A stretch of DNA of 37,423 bases from Clostridia bacterium. GTDB lineage: Bacteria > Bacillota > Clostridia > TANB77 > CAG-465. The translations under genes and the position numbers were made by a program. A model generated the notes under the pieces. That model did no database searches. It was not told the origin of the DNA and worked only from the letters and a program-made list of their open reading frames with translations. The stretch lies in the NCBI GenBank assembly GCA_028686615.1, contig JAQUBQ010000004.1, positions 1-37,423 on the forward strand. Direction: 5' to 3'. Position 1 is the first letter of the stretch, and each line of letters begins with the position of its first letter. Shown here in pieces: positions 30,644-37,423 of the stretch.

Positions 30644-33172
30644 TTGCTAGAACGCACATTAAAGTTTTTTAGAATAAAAAAGTACAATGATTTTATGGCT
30701 AAATTTTTTGGTGTTATAAGTTTAGGAATTATACTATTTATACTTGGACTATACACATCATTTATTTTTGGAGACGGCACAACATCAAATGTTATTTCTC
30801 CTTATTTATATACTATATTCATTGCATGTCCTGCACTTGGATATTCTTACTTAGTAAATTCTAAAATGAATATTGTAAAAAATGATAAGGGTAAGATTAA
30901 ATGGTTTATGATTACAGTCGTTTCTACCTTTATTATTATAGGGTCTATGTTAATAGGATGGCTTAATGAGACTCTTTGGTGGTTATTAAAAATGCTTCCA
31001 AATTATGAAGCTGTACGAAGTGCATATCCACAAGTATTTGCACCGGCTATTAAAACAATATGTCTAGTTGGTCCTTTTATTAATATTTTTACTCTTATAG
31101 ACTATTTAACTATGATTCCTAGTGAAGAAGAATATACTAAAGGTATCTCTGGCTTCCCTGGATTATCAGTTGGGTCTTCTGGTGGAATGAGTGGTCCTTT
31201 CTCTTGTGAAACTGTTATCTGCACAAATCCTAATACTGCAGAACCAGTTATTGTACCAGAGAAAAAAAGAATGGAAGCTACTCTTGTTCAAGGAGCAACC
31301 GGTACAGGTAAAACTGCAATGATGCTTTTCCCAATGAGTGCTAGAGATATAGAGAAGAAATATTTCTTTAGGGAATATACTAAAAAACTAGCATATAGTG
31401 TACTTAAGCAGGGAATTGCATATATTGAAGGTCCTTTCTCAAATGAATATATTAATAGAAATTTTAGAATGGAAATGGTAAAACCAAAAAAAGGAATGGA
31501 AGTTCCATTCTACGATGCTTTAGAAAAAATCATACTATATAGGGATAAAGAAACTGGAGAGGTTGTTTATAGAAACCTTGGTATAACCGTAGTTGAAAAT
31601 GATGGTAAATTTGCAAATGACTTTAAAACTGTAGCTAACAATTTTGACTTTGATGTTTGTGTAGTAGATCCAGCTTCACCTGATACCACTCTTAGTATTA
31701 ATCCTTTTGCAATTGATGATCCAGCTAAAGTTGCTTCAATTATTGCAGACGTTTTAAAATCAATGCAGCAAAGTGAAGGTGGTAAAGAAGAAACTTTCTT
31801 TGCTCAAGTAACTCTTGATGCTTTCCAAAACCTTGCCATATTATTAAAAGAAATGTATCCTTTATTAAATAATGGTGAAATACCATCTTTAGAAGATATG
31901 CTTACACTTTTATATAACTTTGATGCAGTAGAAGAACTTGTAGAAGAAATGAAAAAGGTTCCTCATTTAGAGAAAAAATATAAATTATTAATAGCATATT
32001 TTGAAAAAAACTTTTATAAACCTTCTCTTAATATTAATGGATATGAAATTCCTGGTACTAGAGGAAGTGGAAGAAAAGAAACTGAACGTTTTTTATATGG
32101 AGCTATAACTCAACTTAACAATTTATTAAGACACCCTGGGCTAAAAAAAGCTCTTTGTGGTAAAACAAATGTTATAAACTTTGCAGATGCCATTACAGAA
32201 GGAAAGTTGATTTCTGTATGTTCTAGAAAAGGTGAACTTGGTATAATTCAGTCTAAGGCTTTTGGTATGTTCTTTATATTAGAATTCCAAGATGCTGTAC
32301 TTAGAAGACCTGGAAATGAAGACTATCGTATTCCTCATTTCTTATACATAGACGAGTTTCCTGAGTATATTAATAAAGAAATGGATGTCATGTTTACTCT
32401 GTTTAGAAAGTATCGTTGTGGAGTAACTGTAGCTATACAAAACTTATCTCAACTTGATAAAAACAATACTTCTTATTATAGACAAACAGTTCTTGCTAAT
32501 ACTAAAACACAAATAGTCTTTGGCGATACTGTACCGGAAGATAGTGAATACTGGAACAAAGCTTTTGGTATGGAGAAAAAGGTTGATAAAGATTCTTCCT
32601 TTGATCCTTCCACAGGAGATATAAAAAAGAAATTTACTATTAAAATTAAAGATAAAGAGAGATTTAAAGTTCATAAAATACAAGAAAACAAATTTGGAAA
32701 TATTTATTATAGAACTAAAAACATTAAGGGTAACTCTATATTTGGTGAGGGTAAAGTATCATTCATTAACGAAAAATATTTAAAACCTCATCCTGCATAT
32801 AAGTATAACTTTGAAAAATATATGTCTGTTAAACCTTTAAATTCAAATCTTACTAATACATCATTTAAAAATGGACCTATTTTAGAAGATGATGATGATT
32901 ATATCTTTGGTAAAAATACAGAAGGACATAATCTAAATAAAAACAATTCAACTTATGAAATAAATGTTAAACCTGAACCTATTAAAGAATTTGATTTTGA
33001 TTCAGATGATGCTTTTGATATAGTTATAGACACTGGAAATAATAATTCACCTACTTTAGAAAATTCAAAACTAGATGGAGGAGCTATAACTGAATCATAT
33101 GAATCTCCAATTATTGAAATTATGAACGAAGATGATCATTTAGAAGATGATGGCAACGACTCAATAGTATAA
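30644..33172 (+). CDS. VirD4/TraG-like type IV coupling ATPase
   Basis: This 842-aa protein has about four membrane helices at the start (residues about 18-42, 52-72, 86-108, 132-154) and then a FtsK/VirD4-type ATPase. Walker A is GATGTGKT (217-224). Walker B is FLYIDEF (566-572), with QNLSQL (599-604) as the following motif. VVDPASPDTTLSINPFA is typical of TraG/VirD4 proteins. Such proteins hand DNA or protein to a type IV secretion channel. The C-terminal 130 residues are acidic and probably disordered (EDDDDY, DSDDAFD), a possible substrate or partner tail. The start is TTG at 30644 with AGCGGTGA upstream, which may limit expression. It is the only plus-strand gene of the module and no relaxase is adjacent. 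Confidence 0.8.
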   Translation: MLERTLKFFRIKKYNDFMAKFFGVISLGIILFILGLYTSFIFGDGTTSNVISPYLYTIFIACPALGYSYLVNSKMNIVKNDKGKIKWFMITVVSTFIIIGSMLIGWLNETLWWLLKMLPNYEAVRSAYPQVFAPAIKTICLVGPFINIFTLIDYLTMIPSEEEYTKGISGFPGLSVGSSGGMSGPFSCETVICTNPNTAEPVIVPEKKRMEATLVQGATGTGKTAMMLFPMSARDIEKKYFFREYTKKLAYSVLKQGIAYIEGPFSNEYINRNFRMEMVKPKKGMEVPFYDALEKIILYRDKETGEVVYRNLGITVVENDGKFANDFKTVANNFDFDVCVVDPASPDTTLSINPFAIDDPAKVASIIADVLKSMQQSEGGKEETFFAQVTLDAFQNLAILLKEMYPLLNNGEIPSLEDMLTLLYNFDAVEELVEEMKKVPHLEKKYKLLIAYFEKNFYKPSLNINGYEIPGTRGSGRKETERFLYGAITQLNNLLRHPGLKKALCGKTNVINFADAITEGKLISVCSRKGELGIIQSKAFGMFFILEFQDAVLRRPGNEDYRIPHFLYIDEFPEYINKEMDVMFTLFRKYRCGVTVAIQNLSQLDKNNTSYYRQTVLANTKTQIVFGDTVPEDSEYWNKAFGMEKKVDKDSSFDPSTGDIKKKFTIKIKDKERFKVHKIQENKFGNIYYRTKNIKGNSIFGEGKVSFINEKYLKPHPAYKYNFEKYMSVKPLNSNLTNTSFKNGPILEDDDDYIFGKNTEGHNLNKNNSTYEINVKPEPIKEFDFDSDDAFDIVIDTGNNNSPTLENSKLDGGAITESYESPIIEIMNEDDHLEDDGNDSIV

Positions 33173-33174
33173 GT

Positions 33175-33207
33175 AAAAACCCATAAACACTATGTTTATG
33201 GGTTTTT
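33175..33207. terminator. Strong bidirectional terminator
   Basis: A perfect 15-bp stem (AAAAACCCATAAACA and TGTTTATGGGTTTTT) has a three-base loop, with A/T runs on both outer sides. It lies 2 nt after the coupling ATPase and 6 nt from the end of the convergent gene, so it ends both. Confidence 0.9.
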
Positions 33208-33213
33208 ATCTGT

Positions 33214-34239
33214 TTATTCTACTATAACATTTGGACTAAATGTTTTTCCTTTTAACTTTTTAACTGCTTTATCTTCATGGTTCCCCGGCTTTAATATTTC
33301 CATATTCTTTTGAATAAGTATATATTTGTTATTTTCTTTATCAAATTCAAATACACTTATTGTTTTTTCAAGGTTAACTTCTAGTTGTTCTAAATCAGTT
33401 GTAAAATACATGTCTTCATCTTTTACAAACATTCCCACCTTTTTAATTATTCTAAATATTTCAGCATTGTGATTTACATCTTCTCCTACAAATACAAGCT
33501 TTGGTGGTTCATAAAACCCCGCATCATTTTTAACAAAATTCTCATAGAAATCTGAATATAATTGTATTTTTTCTGCTAACATTGTCTGCCATTCTTCATT
33601 TCTTCTTACTACTTCAAATATAAGATCTAATTCTTTATTATCATCTTTTAGTTTCACTGTTCCACCTGTTGGTTTGAATTTTACATTAAACTTTTTTGAA
33701 AGCATTAACAAATTAGGATTTGCTTCTTCAAAACTTCCAACCTTTTGCATATACGCTATAACTATTTGATTTCCCGCAAGCTTTCTTTTTAATGCATACG
33801 CAGGTTTAGTATTATCTGTTGGTTGCCATGATGTAACTATATTTCTTTGTTTTAAAATATAAGTAGCTATCTTATCTAGTGCATATGCTCTGTATGAACT
33901 TTTGCCTGACTCAGTTTGGAAATAATATCTAGCTAGGGTTTTTGATTTTGTAAGATCTTCAAGCCATTTAGCTACCTTTTCTTGTTTTTTTCCTTCTTCT
34001 AAATGATCTAATTTGCCTCTAATTTCTAGAACTTGTGTTACTTGTCTAGATGTAACAAATCCAAACTCATTTACTACTTCAAGAGCTTTTATATGGTCTT
34101 CTGAAATGTATCCCATATCCATCTTAAATACCACTTGGTTGATTGATGCAAAACCTTCTTTACCATCAAACACTTTAATTTCATTTGGTCTTACCGCAAA
34201 CGGTGATACCCTTGTTTTTACTTCTTTATCTGTAATCAT
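33214..34239 (-). CDS. Winged-helix protein resembling replication-relaxation family
   Basis: This 341-aa soluble protein has a helical or winged-helix region near residues 48-110 (ALEVVNEFGFVTSRQVTQVL, KWLEDLTKSKTLARYYF), then a alpha/beta region with YKLKR-type segments, VAYMQK and LDLIFEVVRRNEEWQTMLAE. This outline resembles the replication-relaxation proteins (winged helix plus a nuclease-like fold) found beside conjugation genes. The match is by pattern and not certain. It converges on the coupling ATPase, sharing a terminator. GGAGGG precedes the ATG, and an extended -10 lies 45 nt upstream. A role as DNA-binding partner or regulator of the module is inferred. Confidence 0.45.
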   Translation of the reverse strand: MITDKEVKTRVSPFAVRPNEIKVFDGKEGFASINQVVFKMDMGYISEDHIKALEVVNEFGFVTSRQVTQVLEIRGKLDHLEEGKKQEKVAKWLEDLTKSKTLARYYFQTESGKSSYRAYALDKIATYILKQRNIVTSWQPTDNTKPAYALKRKLAGNQIVIAYMQKVGSFEEANPNLLMLSKKFNVKFKPTGGTVKLKDDNKELDLIFEVVRRNEEWQTMLAEKIQLYSDFYENFVKNDAGFYEPPKLVFVGEDVNHNAEIFRIIKKVGMFVKDEDMYFTTDLEQLEVNLEKTISVFEFDKENNKYILIQKNMEILKPGNHEDKAVKKLKGKTFSPNVIVE

Positions 34240-34283
34240 TCTTAATTCCCTCCATATTAAAATTTTAATAATTCACTTCTTAG

Positions 34284-34292
34284 ATTATATCA
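34284..34292 (-). promoter_or_regulatory. Extended -10 promoter of the winged-helix gene
   Basis: TGATATAAT (TG-n-TATAAT) on the minus strand lies 45 nt before the ATG. No clear -35 is seen, as is common for extended -10 promoters. It follows the terminator of the upstream operon. Confidence 0.5.
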
Positions 34293-34344
34293 TAACCTAA
34301 CACTTATATGTTATTCTAGTGTTAACTTTTGAATTTATTACAAA

Positions 34345-34359
34345 AATACTACTAGTATT
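34345..34359 (-). terminator. Short terminator at the end of the S1-protein operon
   Basis: AATACT and AGTATT pair around a three-base loop and are followed by TTTGT on the minus strand. The stem overlaps the stop codon of the S1 gene. It separates that operon from the winged-helix gene. Confidence 0.55.
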
Positions 34360-35203
34360 AACCAACTATCTTTAACTTTATCTTACTTTTTTCCTCATTT
34401 ATTCTTTTTACATGTACTAATACTTTTTGTCCATATTCTACGCCACTTACATGATCTGCTAAACCTATTAAATTATTTTCAAGCTCAATAAATATTCCAT
34501 TTTTTTCTCTGTTTCTAACTACACCTTCTACCATTTCACCCTCTTTAAGATTCTTTATATTATCTTTAAATGTGCCTTGTAATTCTTTTGTAGAAAGTTC
34601 AATCTTTCCTGTATCTCTATCATAGTTTTTAACAACAACTAATATTCGCTGACCCAATCGAAGTTTATCTGATATTTTGTTTAATCTTACGTTACATACA
34701 TCTTCTATTTTTAGCATTCCTGTTACTCCACCACCAACATCTATAAATGCTGCATAATCTGTCATTCCTCTAACAACACCTTTTAACTTCATACCATCTT
34801 TTAAATGTATGTACATCCAATGTCTTACTTTAAGTTCTACCATCTTTTTTGATAATATAACCTTATCTATCTTTCCGTCTATAGTTACTATATCCTTAAT
34901 ACAAACTTGCATTATTTTACCTACCTTGTTACTGCAATGTTTTTCTTCTACTAAGCCATCTTCTCCAACCAAACTTGAAACTTCTTCCCTTGGTACTATA
35001 CATGGAACTCCATTTATGAAATAACCATGTAAGTTAAAAGTATCATCAACCTCTTTTATCATTGCTTCAAAAACTTGTCCAGATGCTTTTGCTGCCTCTA
35101 GTTCTTTTAAACTAAATACTTTTGCTTTACTAAGCTTTATATTACCTTTTTGCACCTTGCCTTTTTGATGTGTTTTTTTAGATTTTGTTTCTTTTTTCTC
35201 CAT
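34358..35203 (-). CDS. S1-domain RNA-binding protein
   Basis: This 281-aa cytoplasmic protein has a basic N-terminal tail (about 1-28, rich in Lys) and two clear S1 domains. The first (about 133-206) is GMKLKGVVRGMTDYAAFIDV then RILVVVKNYDRDTGKIELST. The second (218-280) is GEMVEGVVRNREKNGIFIEL then VLVHVKRINEEKSKIKLKI. A weaker S1-like region (about 42-122) comes first, which makes the protein resemble a short ribosomal S1 or YfgF-like protein. It lies 3 nt after the 237-aa gene, so it is operonic with membrane proteins, an odd partner. Target RNA unknown. Confidence 0.75.
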   Translation of the reverse strand: MEKKETKSKKTHQKGKVQKGNIKLSKAKVFSLKELEAAKASGQVFEAMIKEVDDTFNLHGYFINGVPCIVPREEVSSLVGEDGLVEEKHCSNKVGKIMQVCIKDIVTIDGKIDKVILSKKMVELKVRHWMYIHLKDGMKLKGVVRGMTDYAAFIDVGGGVTGMLKIEDVCNVRLNKISDKLRLGQRILVVVKNYDRDTGKIELSTKELQGTFKDNIKNLKEGEMVEGVVRNREKNGIFIELENNLIGLADHVSGVEYGQKVLVHVKRINEEKSKIKLKIVG

Positions 35204-35206
35204 TTA

Positions 35207-35920
35207 TTACTCCTTTACATTATGAAATTCTTCGGTATAATCCAAAAGTATTTTGCTTGTTTTGTTATCTTTATAACGCAATATCATTGTTTTAACAACT
35301 TCATATTTAAAATCATCTTGATAAAACATTTTAAAATTTTTGTTATTATTTTTAATATTCGAATCTAAGTCTAGCCTTATTACATTTATCTTTATTACCT
35401 TTTCATCCCTTAATCTATCATTATATATTCCTTCTATTTTAAACGTTTGAACATCTGTTATAGGATCAATCATCTCTTTTATGATTATTTTATTATCTTT
35501 TACTTCAATACCTTTAGAGTTTTTTATATCTACTTCTAAATCAAATACTTCTTTTATAATCTTCTCCACATATATAACTTTAATACTATATCCATTTGAT
35601 AACTCTTCCCAATTAGTCTCAAAATCAGGGTCCATCTCATATGCATAAATTATACTATAATCTATTAATCCTTTTAAGCTTATCTTTCCATTGTCTTTAA
35701 CTAATGATAGTCCTTTTATTAAATTTTGCATCTTAGGCTTATTTATTTTTTCATTATATCTACTCATGGTTATTTTATCTATTATTATTTTTTCTGTGTT
35801 TGAATAGTCATAATATACATTTATATCATTTGTAATTTTATTACCCTTTAAACCTGCTAACCAAAAAACTATAAGAACAATCATTAAAGCTAATAATACA
35901 GAAACCCTTTTTATATTCAC
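35207..35920 (-). CDS. Hypothetical membrane-anchored extracytoplasmic protein
   Basis: This 237-aa protein has one N-terminal helix (about 6-24, VSVLLALMIVLIVFWLAGL) and a mostly beta outer domain rich in Lys, Asp and Ile. It starts with GTG at 35918-35920, with AAGGGGG 7 nt upstream. No family is recognised. It lies in a tight operon with two other single-helix proteins, a peptidoglycan hydrolase and the S1 protein, so it may be a structural part of an envelope complex. That is inference. Confidence 0.5.
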   Translation of the reverse strand: MNIKRVSVLLALMIVLIVFWLAGLKGNKITNDINVYYDYSNTEKIIIDKITMSRYNEKINKPKMQNLIKGLSLVKDNGKISLKGLIDYSIIYAYEMDPDFETNWEELSNGYSIKVIYVEKIIKEVFDLEVDIKNSKGIEVKDNKIIIKEMIDPITDVQTFKIEGIYNDRLRDEKVIKINVIRLDLDSNIKNNNKNFKMFYQDDFKYEVVKTMILRYKDNKTSKILLDYTEEFHNVKE

Positions 35921-35943
35921 TATATTTCCCCCTTATTCTATGT

Positions 35944-36456
35944 CTACGATGTAGTATTTGCCATATTTATAATGAAAAGTTTATAATCAAACAAATCATA
36001 TTCTCTTACTATAAATTTAATGATATTTTTGTTTATATTTTCTTCTGTAATATAATAAAAATTACATATAATTTCTGTATCCGTATACTTTTCTTTTTTT
36101 CTAGTAGATGTTATTATATAATCAATTTTTTCTATAAATGTATCGTTGTATTTAAATATATTGTCTAATTTGTTTTCAAATATCTTTACATCTGTCTTAA
36201 ACTGTTCTTCTAAGTTGTTTTTGTCTACTTTATCCATAGCCTTCACATATCTTTTGCTTTTTATATCATCAACAAATGTTTCAATATAATTTATTGGACT
36301 AATTTCTTCTTCCAATTCAAAAGTATTCCTTTTTTCAGCTTTTCTAATATCGATTTTTAAAGTTCGAAGGAAAAATATTTTATTTATTAGTACAAAACTT
36401 AGTATAATAATTATTATATAAAGTGTTATTCTTGTTTTACTTTTATAATTATCCAT
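35944..36456 (-). CDS. Single-helix membrane protein, possibly VirB8/TcpC-like
   Basis: This 170-aa protein has an N-terminal helix (about 10-30) then a domain with INYIETFVDDIKSKRYVKAM, a helical middle and paired beta-strands (DTEIICNFYYITEEN, IIKFIVREYDLFDYKLFIIN). This helix-then-sheet order is compatible with an NTF2-like fold such as in VirB8/TcpC components of conjugation channels, but sequence identity is not evident. Its ATG directly follows the TAA of the 149-aa gene with no gap, so the two are coupled. Confidence 0.4.
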   Translation of the reverse strand: MDNYKSKTRITLYIIIIILSFVLINKIFFLRTLKIDIRKAEKRNTFELEEEISPINYIETFVDDIKSKRYVKAMDKVDKNNLEEQFKTDVKIFENKLDNIFKYNDTFIEKIDYIITSTRKKEKYTDTEIICNFYYITEENINKNIIKFIVREYDLFDYKLFIINMANTTS

Positions 36457-36906
36457 TTATATTACCCCATACCATTTATCATAATAAATACAACCATTAT
36501 TATTTTTAATTTTAACTATTAATTTATTATTAAGTAATTCTTGGTGATCTATATCTGTGATGTAATAATATATTATATATATTCCTGAGTTTTTTTCTTC
36601 TATCCTATCTATGGTAAAATCGTTGAACTTTTTTCTAATATCATCTATATGATTTGTACTATATACCTTTATTAAATCTTTTTGTGCATATTTAGAATAT
36701 AGCTGTAAAAGATTTGTTTTATTTTCATATATTAGTTTTTCATATTTTTCTGATAATATTGCATTGCATTTTCCATAAATCTCATCACTTTTAGTTGTTT
36801 TTCCTTTTGTTTTATTATTATAAAAAGATTGTTCTGCTATGTTTAAAAATGTATATAAGAAACCCAATATCAATATTACCATTAATATAATTTTTAAAAA
36901 TCTCAT
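36457..36906 (-). CDS. Single-helix membrane protein of unknown function
   Basis: This 149-aa protein has an N-terminal helix (about 4-21, LKIILMVILILGFLYTFL) and a small outer domain. The domain has helices (YEKLIYENKTNLLQLYSKY) followed by beta-strands (GIYIIYYYITDID, NKLIVKIKNNNGCIYYDKWY), in the same helix-sheet order as the 170-aa neighbour. They may be related in fold. GGAGGTGG precedes the ATG. It starts 12 nt after the hydrolase gene and abuts the 170-aa gene. Confidence 0.45.
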   Translation of the reverse strand: MRFLKIILMVILILGFLYTFLNIAEQSFYNNKTKGKTTKSDEIYGKCNAILSEKYEKLIYENKTNLLQLYSKYAQKDLIKVYSTNHIDDIRKKFNDFTIDRIEEKNSGIYIIYYYITDIDHQELLNNKLIVKIKNNNGCIYYDKWYGVI

Positions 36907-36918
36907 GATTCCACCTCC

Positions 36919-37423
36919 TTAATAAACAACATATCCCATTATAACTGTTGCACTCAATGATTGACTGTTTTGCTTTACTGTTGATGAAAGTGGACATCCT
37001 GGTCCGGAATTACCATCTATATAATGGACCCTTCCATTTTCAACCTTTTCAACAACGCCAACATGTCCTGCTAAACTTCTTCTTCCACTCCAATCAAAAA
37101 ATATAATATCTCCTGGTTTTGGTGTGTATATAGTAGAAGAGTTTGAAATATATTGAGCAGCCGTCGTTCCATTATTATTTCCATTTATCATTGTAGGACA
37201 ATATGCATTATAATAAACGATATCTTCTGTTATTCCAGCTTCCCTTAGGCACCATCCAGTAAACATTGCACACCAATGATCCTTCCAAAAGATGTTTCTA
37301 GTATCCTTTGCTATCATCTGGTGTATGTTTAATCCTAATTGTTGACGAGCTATTTCTACAATGGCAGTGTTTCCTCCTAGATATGTCCTTGATTCTTTAT
37401 ATCTATACTTATTATTTGCTCCT
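36919..37423 (-). CDS. CHAP-type peptidoglycan hydrolase (5' end outside window)
   Basis: The frame is open from the window edge to the stop at 36919, giving at least 168 residues. The methionine at 37317 is internal, since IVEIARQQLGLNIHQ before it is part of the same domain. The visible part has HWCAMFTGWCLREAG (catalytic Cys), TPKPGDIIFFDW, LAGHVGVVEKV (catalytic His) and VHYIDGNSGPG, the order of a CHAP/NlpC-P60 amidase or endopeptidase. Conjugation and secretion loci use such enzymes (VirB1/CwlT-like) to open the wall for the channel. Being first in the visible operon of small membrane proteins fits that. A signal peptide or further domains would lie outside the window. Confidence 0.75.
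   Translation of the reverse strand, partial: GANNKYRYKESRTYLGGNTAIVEIARQQLGLNIHQMIAKDTRNIFWKDHWCAMFTGWCLREAGITEDIVYYNAYCPTMINGNNNGTTAAQYISNSSTIYTPKPGDIIFFDWSGRRSLAGHVGVVEKVENGRVHYIDGNSGPGCPLSSTVKQNSQSLSATVIMGYVVY

Noticed and set aside
30644-37423. Complete integrative conjugative element
   Set aside because: No relaxase, integrase, VirB4 or att repeats are visible, and the composition resembles the neighbouring core genes.
37318-37423. Starting the CHAP gene at the ATG 37315-37317
   Set aside because: The upstream frame is open to the window edge and encodes IVEIARQQLGLN, part of the CHAP domain, so the methionine is internal.

Overview
The window looks like chromosomal DNA from a low-GC, endospore-forming member of the Firmicutes, most likely class Clostridia. 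The grounds are strong AT bias, AGGAGG-type ribosome binding sites, and spore genes (gerA-type receptor operon, ytfI/ytfJ, dacF, bofA, spore photoproduct lyase) beside housekeeping genes (recA-recX-scpA, obg, trpS, rplU-rpmA, pth). I cannot name a genus. I saw no rRNA, tRNA, CRISPR array, insertion sequence or integrase, and no gene-free stretch longer than about 300 bases.

Region 1 (1-13.7 kb, all minus strand) is a Tad/type IV pilus-like export locus. A promoter at 13681-13709 leads into a CpaB-like SAF-domain protein, two MinD/ParA-like proteins without a normal P-loop, a TadA/CpaF-like ATPase with an N-terminal membrane anchor, a single protein that seems to fuse TadB and TadC, and a probable major pilin. 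After an NAD kinase gene with its own promoter and terminator comes a second set of N-terminally anchored proteins. Three are small and share an N-terminal motif with the probable major pilin. Two are about 580-600 aa and are probably tip- or adhesin-like. One of these carries a glycine-rich domain split by a one-base frameshift. No prepilin peptidase is present in the window.

Region 2 (13.9-20.4 kb) is a sporulation/germination operon in the order ytfI-ytfJ-gerAA-gerAC-small 2-TM protein-gerAB-dacF. The GerAC-like protein has no lipobox cysteine. A hairpin covers the dacF ribosome binding site.

Region 3 (20.4-30.5 kb) is mostly core chromosome. It holds recA (consensus promoter with two LexA-like boxes), recX and scpA without scpB; several small spore-related or unknown genes; and obg, trpS, rpmA, rplU (with a structured leader) and pth. 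L27 lacks the N-terminal extension usual in Firmicutes and no prp gene lies between rplU and rpmA.

Region 4 (30.6-37.4 kb) resembles part of a type IV secretion or conjugation-like module. It has a VirD4/TraG-type coupling ATPase, a convergent winged-helix protein that resembles replication-relaxation proteins, and a minus-strand operon of a CHAP-type peptidoglycan hydrolase (cut by the window end), three small membrane-anchored proteins and an S1-domain RNA-binding protein. No relaxase, VirB4 or integrase is visible. Regions 1 and 4 may therefore be two envelope-spanning machines, or parts of one, encoded close together. The link is inference from proximity only.
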